From Phenylobacterium soli (lineage in GTDB: Bacteria; Pseudomonadota; Alphaproteobacteria; Caulobacterales; Caulobacteraceae), in the NCBI RefSeq assembly GCF_003254475.1, contig NZ_QFYQ01000001.1:2728001-2792000 (forward strand): a stretch of 64,000 bases of DNA, written 5' to 3'. Shown here piece after piece: positions 9,341-17,585 of the stretch. The notes under the pieces were generated by a model. That model saw only the letters and a program-made list of their open reading frames with translations, was not told the origin of the DNA and made no database searches. Within the stretch, counting starts at the first letter, position 1; the number at the start of each line of letters is the position of its first letter. The translations under genes and the position numbers were made by a program.

Positions 9341-10558
9341 TCACCGCGACGCGAGGCGGGCGGTCTCGCCGAAGTAGTCGTCGATGGAGTCGCCGACGGC
9401 GTTCATCATCCGCTGGCGCTGGGCCGGGTCGCGCAGCATGGCCTCGTCGTCGGGATTGGAGACGAAGCCCATCTCCAGGAGGACGGCGGGAACTTCCGGG
9501 GCCAGCAGGACCATGAAGCCGGCGTCGCGGTGGGTGCGGCGCAGCAGGTCGGTGCGGTCCTGGATGTGGCTCACCAGCGTCTCGGCGAAGGCCGCCGACC
9601 GGTTCTTGGTCGCCCGCTGGGTGAGGTCGAAGAGGATGTCGCGCACGCCGCGGTCGCCGGTCAGGCTGGCCTTCATGTACCAGTCGTCGCGGCTGACGAA
9701 CTTGGTGGCGCGCATCGAGGCCTTGTCGGATAGGGTGTAGACGCTGGCGCCGCGGACCTCCGGATTAGGGCCGGAATCGGAGTGCAGCGAGATGAAGAGA
9801 TCGGCGCCGGCCCGCTGGGCGATGCGCACCCGGTCGGCCAGCGCGATGTAGACGTCGGTGTCGCGGGTCAGGACCACCTTGTAGCGGCCCGAGCGCTCCA
9901 GCCGGGCCTTGAGGGCCTGGGCAGCGGCGAGGTTGACGTCCTTCTCGAAGCCCTGGACGCCGCGCGCGCCGGGATCGTGGCCGCCGTGGCCGGCGTCGAT
10001 CACGATGGTCCGCTTCATGGACAGCATCGGGGTCGGCGTCTTCACCGGCAGGAAGTTGGCGCGCAGGGCCACCACCTTGGGCGCGGCGGCCTTGGTGAGC
10101 TTGACGTCCTCCGGCGCCAGGGGCGCGACGTCGATCACATAGCGATAGTGGTCGATCCCGTCGGCGGGCGGCAGCAGGAAGCGGCGCTTCACCTTGGTGT
10201 TGGGGGCGATGTCCATCTGCAGGCGGGCGGCCGCCCCCTGCTGGTCGACCAGCCAGCGCTTGACCAGCGCCTGGCCCTCGCCTTGCTGGCCGTCGCCGGC
10301 GGTGACGTCGCCGAGCAGCAGGACCACCCGGCCGTCGGCCGAACCGTCCGAAACCAGCTTGCCGGAGGTGGCGTGGTCGAGGTCGATGACGATCCGCGTC
10401 TGGGTGGCGTCGCCGCCGAGGCGGACCTTCTGCAGGCCGGCGGCGGCGGTGGCCGCATGCGAGGCGGCGACGGCGACGAGGCCGCCGGCGGCCACGGCGG
10501 CGACCAGCGCCGCGCGCATCGGACCCGCCTTCACAACCTTGCTCAACCTACCCAGCAC
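9341..10558 (-). CDS. amiC: N-acetylmuramoyl-L-alanine amidase, AMIN plus Amidase_3
   Basis: A periplasmic zinc amidase that removes stem peptides from murein, normally at the division septum. The signal peptide is at about residues 14-36. An AMIN domain (about 40-150) targets the wall. The Amidase_3 domain (about 184-400) has DAGHGGHDPGA, the zinc Glu in FEKDVNLA, SLHSDSG and the catalytic Glu in LLEMGFVSN. The start is GTG at 10558. An ATG at 10519 (MRAALVAAVAAGG) is a credible alternative that still leaves a signal peptide. First gene of an operon with mrcA. Confidence 0.92.
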   Translation of the reverse strand: MLGRLSKVVKAGPMRAALVAAVAAGGLVAVAASHAATAAAGLQKVRLGGDATQTRIVIDLDHATSGKLVSDGSADGRVVLLLGDVTAGDGQQGEGQALVKRWLVDQQGAAARLQMDIAPNTKVKRRFLLPPADGIDHYRYVIDVAPLAPEDVKLTKAAAPKVVALRANFLPVKTPTPMLSMKRTIVIDAGHGGHDPGARGVQGFEKDVNLAAAQALKARLERSGRYKVVLTRDTDVYIALADRVRIAQRAGADLFISLHSDSGPNPEVRGASVYTLSDKASMRATKFVSRDDWYMKASLTGDRGVRDILFDLTQRATKNRSAAFAETLVSHIQDRTDLLRRTHRDAGFMVLLAPEVPAVLLEMGFVSNPDDEAMLRDPAQRQRMMNAVGDSIDDYFGETARLASR

Positions 10559-10587
10559 AATCAGCCGTCCCGGCGCCCGTCTCGCGC

Positions 10588-10619
10588 GATCTAGCAGAAA
10601 GCCCCATATAGAGGGTCAG
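10588..10619 (-). promoter_or_regulatory. candidate promoter for the amidase-mrcA operon
   Basis: On the minus strand GCTAGATC (10595-10588) matches every position of the Caulobacter -10 consensus GCTANAWC. CTGAC (10619-10615) is a weak -35, at slightly longer spacing than usual. It lies 30 bp before the amidase start. Confidence 0.45.
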
Positions 10620-11000
10620 CGGGTGGACAAAGGGTTAACCAGGTCTTTCCGCCGCCGCACATGGTCGTGCGGCTTTCCTTTTTCAGCCCAGTGTTGCAAA
10701 GTCCGCCCGCGCGTCAAAGCCGCTCCTGCGCCGCAGGGGATAAGGCGACCCGCAAACCACAAACCCGCGCCGGCCTCGACCGAATCCCTCGGCCACGGCG
10801 CACCGTCCGATCCGCGCCCCAAAAGATCCGTTCTTTGGGCGCGCCTAGGAAACACCTGATGGGCAGCGCTGCTCCCGCCCCTTTCCGGCCCAAGGCCGCA
10901 TCTGGCGCCGCATTCGGCGTCGGGGCATTCGCGCGCGCCCTTCCCACAAGCTGGCAGCGCCCGGGCCCCAGGCCCGCCGCGCGCCGCGGAGAGTTGTTTG
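10620..11000 (+). other. long leader region of rne
   Basis: About 380 bp without a convincing gene between the amidase promoter and rne. It holds a hairpin at 10654-10673 and several GC-rich complementary tracts (for example 10840-10985). Gammaproteobacterial rne mRNAs have a long structured leader through which RNase E controls its own mRNA. An equivalent here is plausible but not shown. GGAGAG at 10988-10993 is the rne ribosome binding site. Confidence 0.4.
10654..10684 (+). terminator. hairpin with T-rich tail in the rne leader
   Basis: GCCGCAC, loop ATGGTC, GTGCGGC, then TTTCCTTTTTC. In this GC-rich window a 7-bp stem followed by a T-rich run is rare and has the form of an intrinsic terminator or attenuator on the plus strand, before rne. 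Confidence 0.45.
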
Positions 11001-13679
11001 ATGTCCAAGACTATGTTGATCGACGCCGCCCACGCGGAAGAAACGCGCGTGGTGGTGCTCGACGGGAACCGCGTTGAAGAGTTCGATTTCGAGAGCCAGA
11101 ACAGGAAGCAGCTTCGGGGCAATATCTATCTCGCCAAGGTGACGCGCGTTGAGCCGTCGCTGCAGGCGGCCTTCGTCGAGTACGGCGGCAATCGCCACGG
11201 CTTCCTGGCCTTCAACGAAATCCACCCCGACTACTACCAGATCCCCGTCGCCGACCGCGAAGCCCTGCTGCGCGAGGTGGCCGAGGCCGACGACGAGGAC
11301 GAGCGGCACGAGCCGCGCGGCCGCGAGCGCGCCGCCGAGGATGACGAGGACGAGGAGGCGAACGCCGTCTCCGAGGACGACGACGACGTCATGGAGGAAG
11401 AGGTCGCCCGGCGCCGCCGGCGGCTGATGCGCAAGTACAAGATCCAGGAAGTGATCCGCCGCCGGCAGATCATGCTGGTGCAGGTCGTCAAGGAAGAGCG
11501 CGGCAACAAGGGCGCGGCCCTGACCACCTACCTCTCCCTGGCCGGCCGCTATGGCGTGCTGATGCCCAATACGGCGCGTGGCGGCGGCATTTCCCGCAAG
11601 ATCACCACGGCTACCGACCGCAAGCGCCTGAAGGGCATCGTCCAGAGCCTCGACGTGCCGCAGGGAATGGGCCTGATCGTCCGCACCGCGGGCGCCAAGC
11701 GCACCAAGGCCGAGATCAAGCGCGACTACGACTACCTGCTGCGCCTGTGGGAGAACATCCGCGAGACGACGCTGCACTCCATCGCGCCGGCCTTGATCTA
11801 CGAGGAAGAGGACCTCGTGAAGCGGGCGATCCGCGACCTCTATGACAAGGACATCGACGCGGTGCACGTCGAGGGCGACGCCGGCTTCAAGGAAGCGCGC
11901 GACTTCATGCGCATGCTGATGCCGAGCCAGGCCAAGAAGGTTCAGCCCTACCGCGAGCCGACGCCGCTCTATGTGAAGTACAAGGTCGAGGACCACCTCA
12001 GCCAGATCTACACCCCGGTGGTCCCGCTGCGTTCGGGCGGCTACCTGGTGATCAACCAGACCGAGGCCCTGGTCGCCATCGACGTGAACTCCGGCCGCTC
12101 GACCCGCGAGCGGAACATCGAGGCCACGGCGCTGAAGACCAACCTCGAGGCGGCTGAGGAAGCCGCCCGCCAGCTGCGCCTGCGCGACCTGGCCGGCCTG
12201 ATCGTCATCGACTTCATCGACATGGATGAGGCGAAGAACAATCGCGCCGTCGAGAAGAAGCTGAAGGATTGCCTGAAGGACGACCGCGCCCGTGTGCAGA
12301 TGGGCAAGATCAGCGCCTTCGGCCTGATGGAGATCTCCCGCCAGCGCCGTCGCACCGGCGTGCTGGAGGGCACGACCCACGTCTGCGAGCATTGCGGCGG
12401 CACGGGCCGCGTGCGCTCGGTGGAATCGAGCGCCCTGGCGGCCCTGCGGGCGCTGGAGATCGAGGCCCTGAAGGGCGGCGGCGAGGCCACCCTCACCCTG
12501 CCCCGCGCCGTGGCCCTCTACGTCCTCAACGAGAAGCGCGCGCACCTGGCGCGCCTGCACCAGTCGTTCGGCCTGTTCGTGACCGTGGTCGTCGATGACG
12601 ACATGGCCCACGCCGACCATCAGATCGAGCGGACCTCCTCCGAGACCCGCGCCGATCACGCACCGATCCCGGCCCAGCCCGTCCAAGCCTACGAGCCCCT
12701 GCCCGAGCCCGAGTACGACGAGTACGAGGATGAGGACGAGGAGGAAGAGGAAGAAGACGAGGAAGAGACCGAGGCCGAGGCCTCCGAAGCCGGTCGCCCG
12801 GGCCGCGAGGACGAAGGCCGCTACGACGACGGCGAAGGCCGCCGCGGCCGCCGCCGTCGCCGCCGCGGTCGCCGCGGCGATGAGCCCCGCGAGTCGCGCG
12901 AGGCCCGCGAGCCGCGCGAAGGCGCGCCGGCGCACGAGGCGCGCGACGACGAGGAAGGCGGTCACGGCCGCCGCCGCCGTCGTGGCCGCCGCGGCGGTCG
13001 CCGGATGCGCGACGAAGGCCGTCCGAGCGAGCCCTTCGCCTGGACCCGTCCGTGGGTGCCCTACGGCGACGATCCCTTCGTCTGGTACGACCCGTCCGAG
13101 GACGCCAAGAAGGCCGCGCCGGCCAACGATGAGCGCCCCGCATCGCGCGAGGCCCCTTTCCGCGAGGCCCTGTCCCGCGAGGCCCCGTCCCGCGAGGCCC
13201 CTGTGGCCGCCGCCGCCGAGGCCGCACCGGCTCCCGTGAGCCGCGCCCGCGCGCCGGAGAGCAACGAGGACATCTGGGTCGAGCTGCCGGCCGCCGAGGA
13301 CAAGCCCAAGCGCAGCCGCCGCACCCGTGGCCGCGGGCGGGGCCGTGGCGGCGAGGGCGAAGCGCCCGCCGAGGCGGTGAGCGAAGTCCCCGCCGCGCCG
13401 CAGGCCGAACCTGCGCCGGAGCCGGTCGTCGAGGCCCAGCCGGAGGTGGTCAGCGAGGAGCCGGCGCCGCCGGCCAAGAAGCCCCGCAGCCGCAAGAAGG
13501 CCGCCGCCCCGGCGCCCGAAACGGTCGCCGAGACGGTCGCCGAACCGGTGGTCGAAGCGGTTGCCGCCGCGCCGGCTCCCGCGGCCGAGGCGGCGCCCGC
13601 CGCGCCGGCCGAACCGGACCCGAACGAGATCTCGGCCAAGCCTGCCGCGCCTCGCAAAGGCTGGTGGCGGCGCGGCTGA
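11001..13679 (+). CDS. rne: ribonuclease E
   Basis: The endonuclease and scaffold of the RNA degradosome. Start ATG at 11001, seven bases after GGAGAG. A TTG immediately before adds only one residue. The S1 domain is interrupted by a large acidic insert (about residues 95-135, many Asp/Glu). The catalytic core has AIDVNSGR and IVIDFIDMD, with the metal-binding Asp residues. The zinc-link CEHCGG is near residue 461. The C-terminal half is disordered: an acidic run, several Arg-rich blocks, a tandem REAP-type repeat and a final KGWWRRG. In Caulobacter the terminal Gly-Trp-Trp motif binds PNPase, so the same contact is expected here. 892 aa. Confidence 0.97.
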   Translation: MSKTMLIDAAHAEETRVVVLDGNRVEEFDFESQNRKQLRGNIYLAKVTRVEPSLQAAFVEYGGNRHGFLAFNEIHPDYYQIPVADREALLREVAEADDEDERHEPRGRERAAEDDEDEEANAVSEDDDDVMEEEVARRRRRLMRKYKIQEVIRRRQIMLVQVVKEERGNKGAALTTYLSLAGRYGVLMPNTARGGGISRKITTATDRKRLKGIVQSLDVPQGMGLIVRTAGAKRTKAEIKRDYDYLLRLWENIRETTLHSIAPALIYEEEDLVKRAIRDLYDKDIDAVHVEGDAGFKEARDFMRMLMPSQAKKVQPYREPTPLYVKYKVEDHLSQIYTPVVPLRSGGYLVINQTEALVAIDVNSGRSTRERNIEATALKTNLEAAEEAARQLRLRDLAGLIVIDFIDMDEAKNNRAVEKKLKDCLKDDRARVQMGKISAFGLMEISRQRRRTGVLEGTTHVCEHCGGTGRVRSVESSALAALRALEIEALKGGGEATLTLPRAVALYVLNEKRAHLARLHQSFGLFVTVVVDDDMAHADHQIERTSSETRADHAPIPAQPVQAYEPLPEPEYDEYEDEDEEEEEEDEEETEAEASEAGRPGREDEGRYDDGEGRRGRRRRRRGRRGDEPRESREAREPREGAPAHEARDDEEGGHGRRRRRGRRGGRRMRDEGRPSEPFAWTRPWVPYGDDPFVWYDPSEDAKKAAPANDERPASREAPFREALSREAPSREAPVAAAAEAAPAPVSRARAPESNEDIWVELPAAEDKPKRSRRTRGRGRGRGGEGEAPAEAVSEVPAAPQAEPAPEPVVEAQPEVVSEEPAPPAKKPRSRKKAAAPAPETVAETVAEPVVEAVAAAPAPAAEAAPAAPAEPDPNEISAKPAAPRKGWWRRG

Positions 13680-13693
13680 GGGACTAGACTCCG

Positions 13694-15160
13694 ATGAGAC
13701 GCGGGGGCGGCAACGAAGAGTACGACATGGTCGCCCCCGCTCGCCCTTCTGAAGCAAGCTCCTCGAAAGCCGGCCGCTTCGGTCGGATCGCCATCGCCGT
13801 CTCGGTCACGGCGAGCCTGCTGCTTCAGCCCGGGCTGGCCGCGGCGCAGGAAGGCGAGACCCTGATCCGGGACACCGAGATCGAGGAGATCATCCACCAC
13901 GACGCCGATCCGATCCTGACCGCCGCAGGGATCAACCCCAAGGACGTCTCGATCCTGCTGATCGGCTCGAAGGAGCTGAACGCCTTCGCGGCGCCGCGCG
14001 TGATGGGGGTCAACACCGGCCTCATCATGCAGACCAAGAACCCCAACGAGCTGCAGGGGGTCATCGCCCACGAAGTCGGCCACCTCGCCGCCGGCCACTC
14101 GGCCCGCTCGGGCGAGATGACGCGGGCGGGCATGCGGCCGTTCCTGCTGACCATGGGCCTCGGCGTGCTGGCCGCGCTGGCGGGCGCGGGCGACGCCGCC
14201 GCGGGCCTGGTGGGCAGCGCCCAGTACTTCGGCGCGCTCGGTGCCATCGGCTACAGCCGCGAGCAGGAAGGCCGTGCCGACCAGGCGGGCGCGACCCTCC
14301 TCGAGAAGGCGGGTCTGTCAGGCCGCGGGCTGGCCGAATTCTTCAACAATTTCCGCTACCAGGAAGTGTTCAGCGAATACCGTCGCTACAAGTACTTCAT
14401 CGACCACCCGCTCTCCTCGGACCGGATCGACAGCCTGGAATCGCGGGTCAAGGCCCTGCCCCACTACAGCGAGGTCGACAGCCCGGCGGCGCTGGCCGAG
14501 CACGAGATCATGAAGGCCAAGCTGGAGGGCTTCATTGAGCCCCAGGTCGCCATCGTGAAGTACGGCGAGAAGGACCCGAGCTACACGGCCCGCTACGCGA
14601 GGGCGATCGCCTATTACCAGATGAAGGAGCCGGACAAGGCGCTGAAGCTGATCGACGCCCTGATCCAGGACCAGCCGAACAATCCCTACCTCTGGGAGCT
14701 GAAGGGCCAGATCCTCTTCGAGTACGGCCGCACCAAGGAAGCCGAGGCGCCGCAGCGCAAATCGGTGGAGCTGAAACCCGAGGCGCCGCTGCTGCGCGTC
14801 AACCTCGGCCAGACGCTGGTGGCGCTCGACGACAAGGCCAAGGTCGACGAGGGCATCTCCGAACTGAAGAAGGCCCTGACCCAGGAAGGCGACAACGCCG
14901 TGGCCTGGCGGCTGCTCGCGGAAGCCTACGACAAGCAGGGGCAGGACGGCCTCGCCCGCCTGGCGACGGCCGAATACAACTACAACGTCGGCGACCTGCG
15001 CGAAGCGCGAGTGTTCGCCATGCGGGCCCGGGAAAAGCTTGACCGCAACAGTCCGGAATGGCGGCGCGCCACGGACATCGTGCTGGTCTCCAAGCCGAGC
15101 AAGGACGACCTGCAGGACCTCGCCAAGGAAGGCTCCATCGCGCGCAGTCAAACGCGCTGA
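13694..15160 (+). CDS. exported M48 metalloprotease with TPR repeats (BepA-like)
   Basis: A zinc protease likely working in outer-membrane protein quality control in the periplasm. The signal peptide ends near LAAAQ (about residue 51). The catalytic motif is HEVGHLAAGH (about residues 121-130), with the third ligand in EQEGRADQAG. The C-terminal half (about 280-450) is a set of tetratricopeptide repeats. 488 aa. The start at 13694 leaves a long n-region; ATG at 13727 gives a more usual signal peptide. It follows rne by 14 bp and precedes a thiol oxidoreductase gene. Confidence 0.88.
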   Translation: MRRGGGNEEYDMVAPARPSEASSSKAGRFGRIAIAVSVTASLLLQPGLAAAQEGETLIRDTEIEEIIHHDADPILTAAGINPKDVSILLIGSKELNAFAAPRVMGVNTGLIMQTKNPNELQGVIAHEVGHLAAGHSARSGEMTRAGMRPFLLTMGLGVLAALAGAGDAAAGLVGSAQYFGALGAIGYSREQEGRADQAGATLLEKAGLSGRGLAEFFNNFRYQEVFSEYRRYKYFIDHPLSSDRIDSLESRVKALPHYSEVDSPAALAEHEIMKAKLEGFIEPQVAIVKYGEKDPSYTARYARAIAYYQMKEPDKALKLIDALIQDQPNNPYLWELKGQILFEYGRTKEAEAPQRKSVELKPEAPLLRVNLGQTLVALDDKAKVDEGISELKKALTQEGDNAVAWRLLAEAYDKQGQDGLARLATAEYNYNVGDLREARVFAMRAREKLDRNSPEWRRATDIVLVSKPSKDDLQDLAKEGSIARSQTR

Positions 15161-15191
15161 CAAAGGCGCGGGCATCCACTATCTGCACCGC

Positions 15192-15914
15192 ATGAAGTTC
15201 GCCCTCCTCGCCGCGGCCGGCGCCGCCATCGCTCTCTCCGGCTGCCAGAAGGCCGACGACGCCGCGTTCGGGAAGCGCGTCCACGACTACCTCATGGCCC
15301 ACCCGGAGGTGATCCAGCAGGCCGCGCAGAAGCTGCAGGAGAAGCAGGCCGCGGAGGCCGCCAAGGCCTCCACCGACGCCATCTCCAAGTACCGCGCCCA
15401 ACTCGAGCGCGACCCGCGCGACGCCGTGCTGAACCCGAACGGCAAGATCACCGTGGTCGAGTTCTTCGACTACCGCTGCGGCTACTGCAAGCTGGCCGCG
15501 CCCGAGGTGGTCAAGCTGGTCGAGCAGAACCCCGACGTCCGCGTGGTGTTCAAGCAGTTCCCCATCTTCGGCGAGGTGTCCGACACCGCCGCCAAGATCG
15601 CCCTCACACCGGCCGCCAAGGCCAAGGCCCTGCCCCTGTACAAGAGCTGGATGGCCGAGAAGGCGCTGGACGAGGCGCTCGTCGACCGCGACCTGGCGGC
15701 CGTCGGCATCGATCCGGCCCAGGCCCGCAAGGCGGCGGCCGACCCGGCGATCGAACGCCAGATCCTCGACACCCGGGCGCTGGCCACGGCCCTGAAGATC
15801 GAGGGCACCCCAGCCTTCATCGTCGGCGACACCCTGATCCCGGGGGCCGACCTCGACGCCCTGCGCCGGGCGGTGAAGATCGCCAGGGACGGGGGTCTGA
15901 AGACCCCTTCCTGA
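15192..15914 (+). CDS. DsbA/Com1-family thiol-disulfide oxidoreductase, lipoprotein
   Basis: A periplasmic thioredoxin-fold protein for disulfide formation or isomerisation. Start ATG at 15192. The N-terminus is a lipoprotein signal with lipobox LSGC at residues 16-19. A Lys/Ala-rich helix follows, then the active site YRCGYCKLA and the cis-Pro loop IEGTPAFIVG. 240 aa. The CGYC dipeptide is typical of the DsbA_Com1-like group. It sits 31 bp after the M48 protease gene, so both may act on envelope protein folding. Confidence 0.88.
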   Translation: MKFALLAAAGAAIALSGCQKADDAAFGKRVHDYLMAHPEVIQQAAQKLQEKQAAEAAKASTDAISKYRAQLERDPRDAVLNPNGKITVVEFFDYRCGYCKLAAPEVVKLVEQNPDVRVVFKQFPIFGEVSDTAAKIALTPAAKAKALPLYKSWMAEKALDEALVDRDLAAVGIDPAQARKAAADPAIERQILDTRALATALKIEGTPAFIVGDTLIPGADLDALRRAVKIARDGGLKTPS

Positions 15915-15993
15915 AGTCCCTGGAGTGAACGCGCCGAGGCCTGACGCAAAACCCGAGTCCCGCTCGGATCGTACCTGGGTTACGATTCTGGCC

Positions 15994-17490
15994 ATGACGG
16001 AACGCGTTCTCGTGATCGGCGCCGGAATGGCGGGGCTCTGGACGGCGCTGGCGCTCGCGCCGACGGGCCGCGAGGTGATCGTGCTCGACCGGGACCCGCC
16101 GCCGCCCGATGGCGGTCCGGACGAGGCTTTCGAGACCTGGACGCGGCGCGGCGTCGGGCACCTGCGCCACAGCCACGCCTTCCTCGCCCGCCTGCGCCTC
16201 CTGATCCGCGACCAGCATCCGGCCCTGCTCCAGGAGCTGCTGGACGCCGGGTGCCGCGAGCTGCGCTTCGAGGACGGGCTTACCGAGCTGCACAGGAAGG
16301 CCTTCACGCCCAAGGCGATAGACGGCGACCTCGTGATCCTGACCAGCCGGCGCACGACCCTGGAGCTGGTCATCCGCCGCTATGCCGAGCGGCTGGCCAA
16401 CGTGACCTTCCGCCCTCAGACCTTCGTATCCGAGCTGATGATCGCCCCCGCCGAAGCGGGCGCCCCGGCGCGGGTCACCGGCGTGCGCCTGGAAAGCGGC
16501 GAGGAGATCGCCGCCGACGTGGTGGTCGACGGCGCGGGCCGCACCTCGACGGCCTCCGAACAGCTGGCCACGGCCGGCGTCAGCATTCCCGAGTCGTCCG
16601 AGTCCGCGGGCGTCATCTACTTCACCCGCCACTATCGGCTGAAACCCGGCATGAGCGAGCCGCCGCGCGGCGGGCCGGCCGCAAATGGCGATCTGGGCTA
16701 TCTGAAGTTCGGCGTCTTCCCGGCCGACAACGGCTGCTTCTCGGTCACGCTCTGCCTGCCTGAGGTGGAAGAAGAGATGCGCAAGGCGGTGGTCGACCCC
16801 GCCGTGTTCGATGCGGTGTGCAACGCCCTCCCCGGCGTCGCCGCCTGGATCGCGCCCGAGCGCGCCGAGGGCGTCAGCCGGGTGTTCGGCATGGGCGCGC
16901 TGGAGAGCCGCTGGCGCGACCTCGCGCCCGAGGGACGGCCGGCGGTCACCGGCTTCTTCCCGGTCGGCGACAGCCTCATCCGGACCAATCCACTCTACGG
17001 CCGCGGCTGCTCCTTCGCCGCAGTCAGCGCCTATCTGGTGCGCGACGCGCTGGAGGCCACGCGCGATCCGGCGCAGCGGCTGCTGCTCTACCGGGCCGGG
17101 GTCGAGAAGGAAATCCGACCCTACTACGAGTCCATGAAGAAGGCTGACCGCTCGGCGATCAAGCGGGCGCGCCAGGCGCTGATGCCGGCCCACCGCCCCT
17201 CGGTGCGCAGCCGTATCCTGAAGAGCTTCGTGGAGGACGGGATCACCGTGGCGGTGCGCTCGGACATCGACCTGATGCGCGCCTCGCTCCGCGGCTTCCA
17301 CATGCTTGAGGACCCGGAGGCCTGGCTGAAGCGGCCGGGCAACTTCCTGCGCATCCTCGGCTACTGGGCCCGGGGCAAGAAGGCCAACGCCGCCGCCTAC
17401 CGGCCGAACCTGGAGCCGGACCGCAGCGCCATGCTCAGCCTCGTCGGGGTCTCGCCGCAGGCCGACATCGAGCGCCTGAAGGCCGCCTAG
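15994..17490 (+). CDS. FAD-dependent oxidoreductase, p-hydroxybenzoate-hydroxylase-like fold
   Basis: An FAD-binding protein with the dinucleotide motif VIGAGMAGLWTALAL at the N-terminus, a central DGAGRTS motif and a late GDS box in FFPVGDSLIRTNPLYGRG, which together mark the PHBH/geranylgeranyl-reductase type of flavoprotein. The substrate cannot be told from sequence. 498 aa from ATG 15994. A longer upstream start (15925) adds residues with no recognisable motif. A perfect inverted repeat lies just after it, before the aldehyde dehydrogenase gene. Confidence 0.85.
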   Translation: MTERVLVIGAGMAGLWTALALAPTGREVIVLDRDPPPPDGGPDEAFETWTRRGVGHLRHSHAFLARLRLLIRDQHPALLQELLDAGCRELRFEDGLTELHRKAFTPKAIDGDLVILTSRRTTLELVIRRYAERLANVTFRPQTFVSELMIAPAEAGAPARVTGVRLESGEEIAADVVVDGAGRTSTASEQLATAGVSIPESSESAGVIYFTRHYRLKPGMSEPPRGGPAANGDLGYLKFGVFPADNGCFSVTLCLPEVEEEMRKAVVDPAVFDAVCNALPGVAAWIAPERAEGVSRVFGMGALESRWRDLAPEGRPAVTGFFPVGDSLIRTNPLYGRGCSFAAVSAYLVRDALEATRDPAQRLLLYRAGVEKEIRPYYESMKKADRSAIKRARQALMPAHRPSVRSRILKSFVEDGITVAVRSDIDLMRASLRGFHMLEDPEAWLKRPGNFLRILGYWARGKKANAAAYRPNLEPDRSAMLSLVGVSPQADIERLKAA

Positions 17491-17512
17491 CGCCCTCGCC
17501 GCCCCTCGACCG

Positions 17513-17539
17513 GCCCTTGACCGCCCTAGCGTCAAGGGC
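17513..17539. promoter_or_regulatory. 9-bp perfect inverted repeat before the aldehyde dehydrogenase gene
   Basis: GCCCTTGAC, nine bases, GTCAAGGGC. The arms are perfect and spaced like a dimeric repressor site, 47-73 bp before the ALDH start. The left arm contains TTGAC, a possible -35, so binding could block transcription. A hairpin ending the FAD gene is the alternative. Confidence 0.45.
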
Positions 17540-17585
17540 GGACGGTTCCCGCCACTTTGGGGGGATCTGGAAAGGACGCGACGAG

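Noticed and set aside
10845..13757. 970-codon minus-strand open frame opposite rne
   Set aside because: RNase E motifs on the plus strand are unmistakable. The minus frame is Gly/Arg/Leu low complexity and has no start signal.
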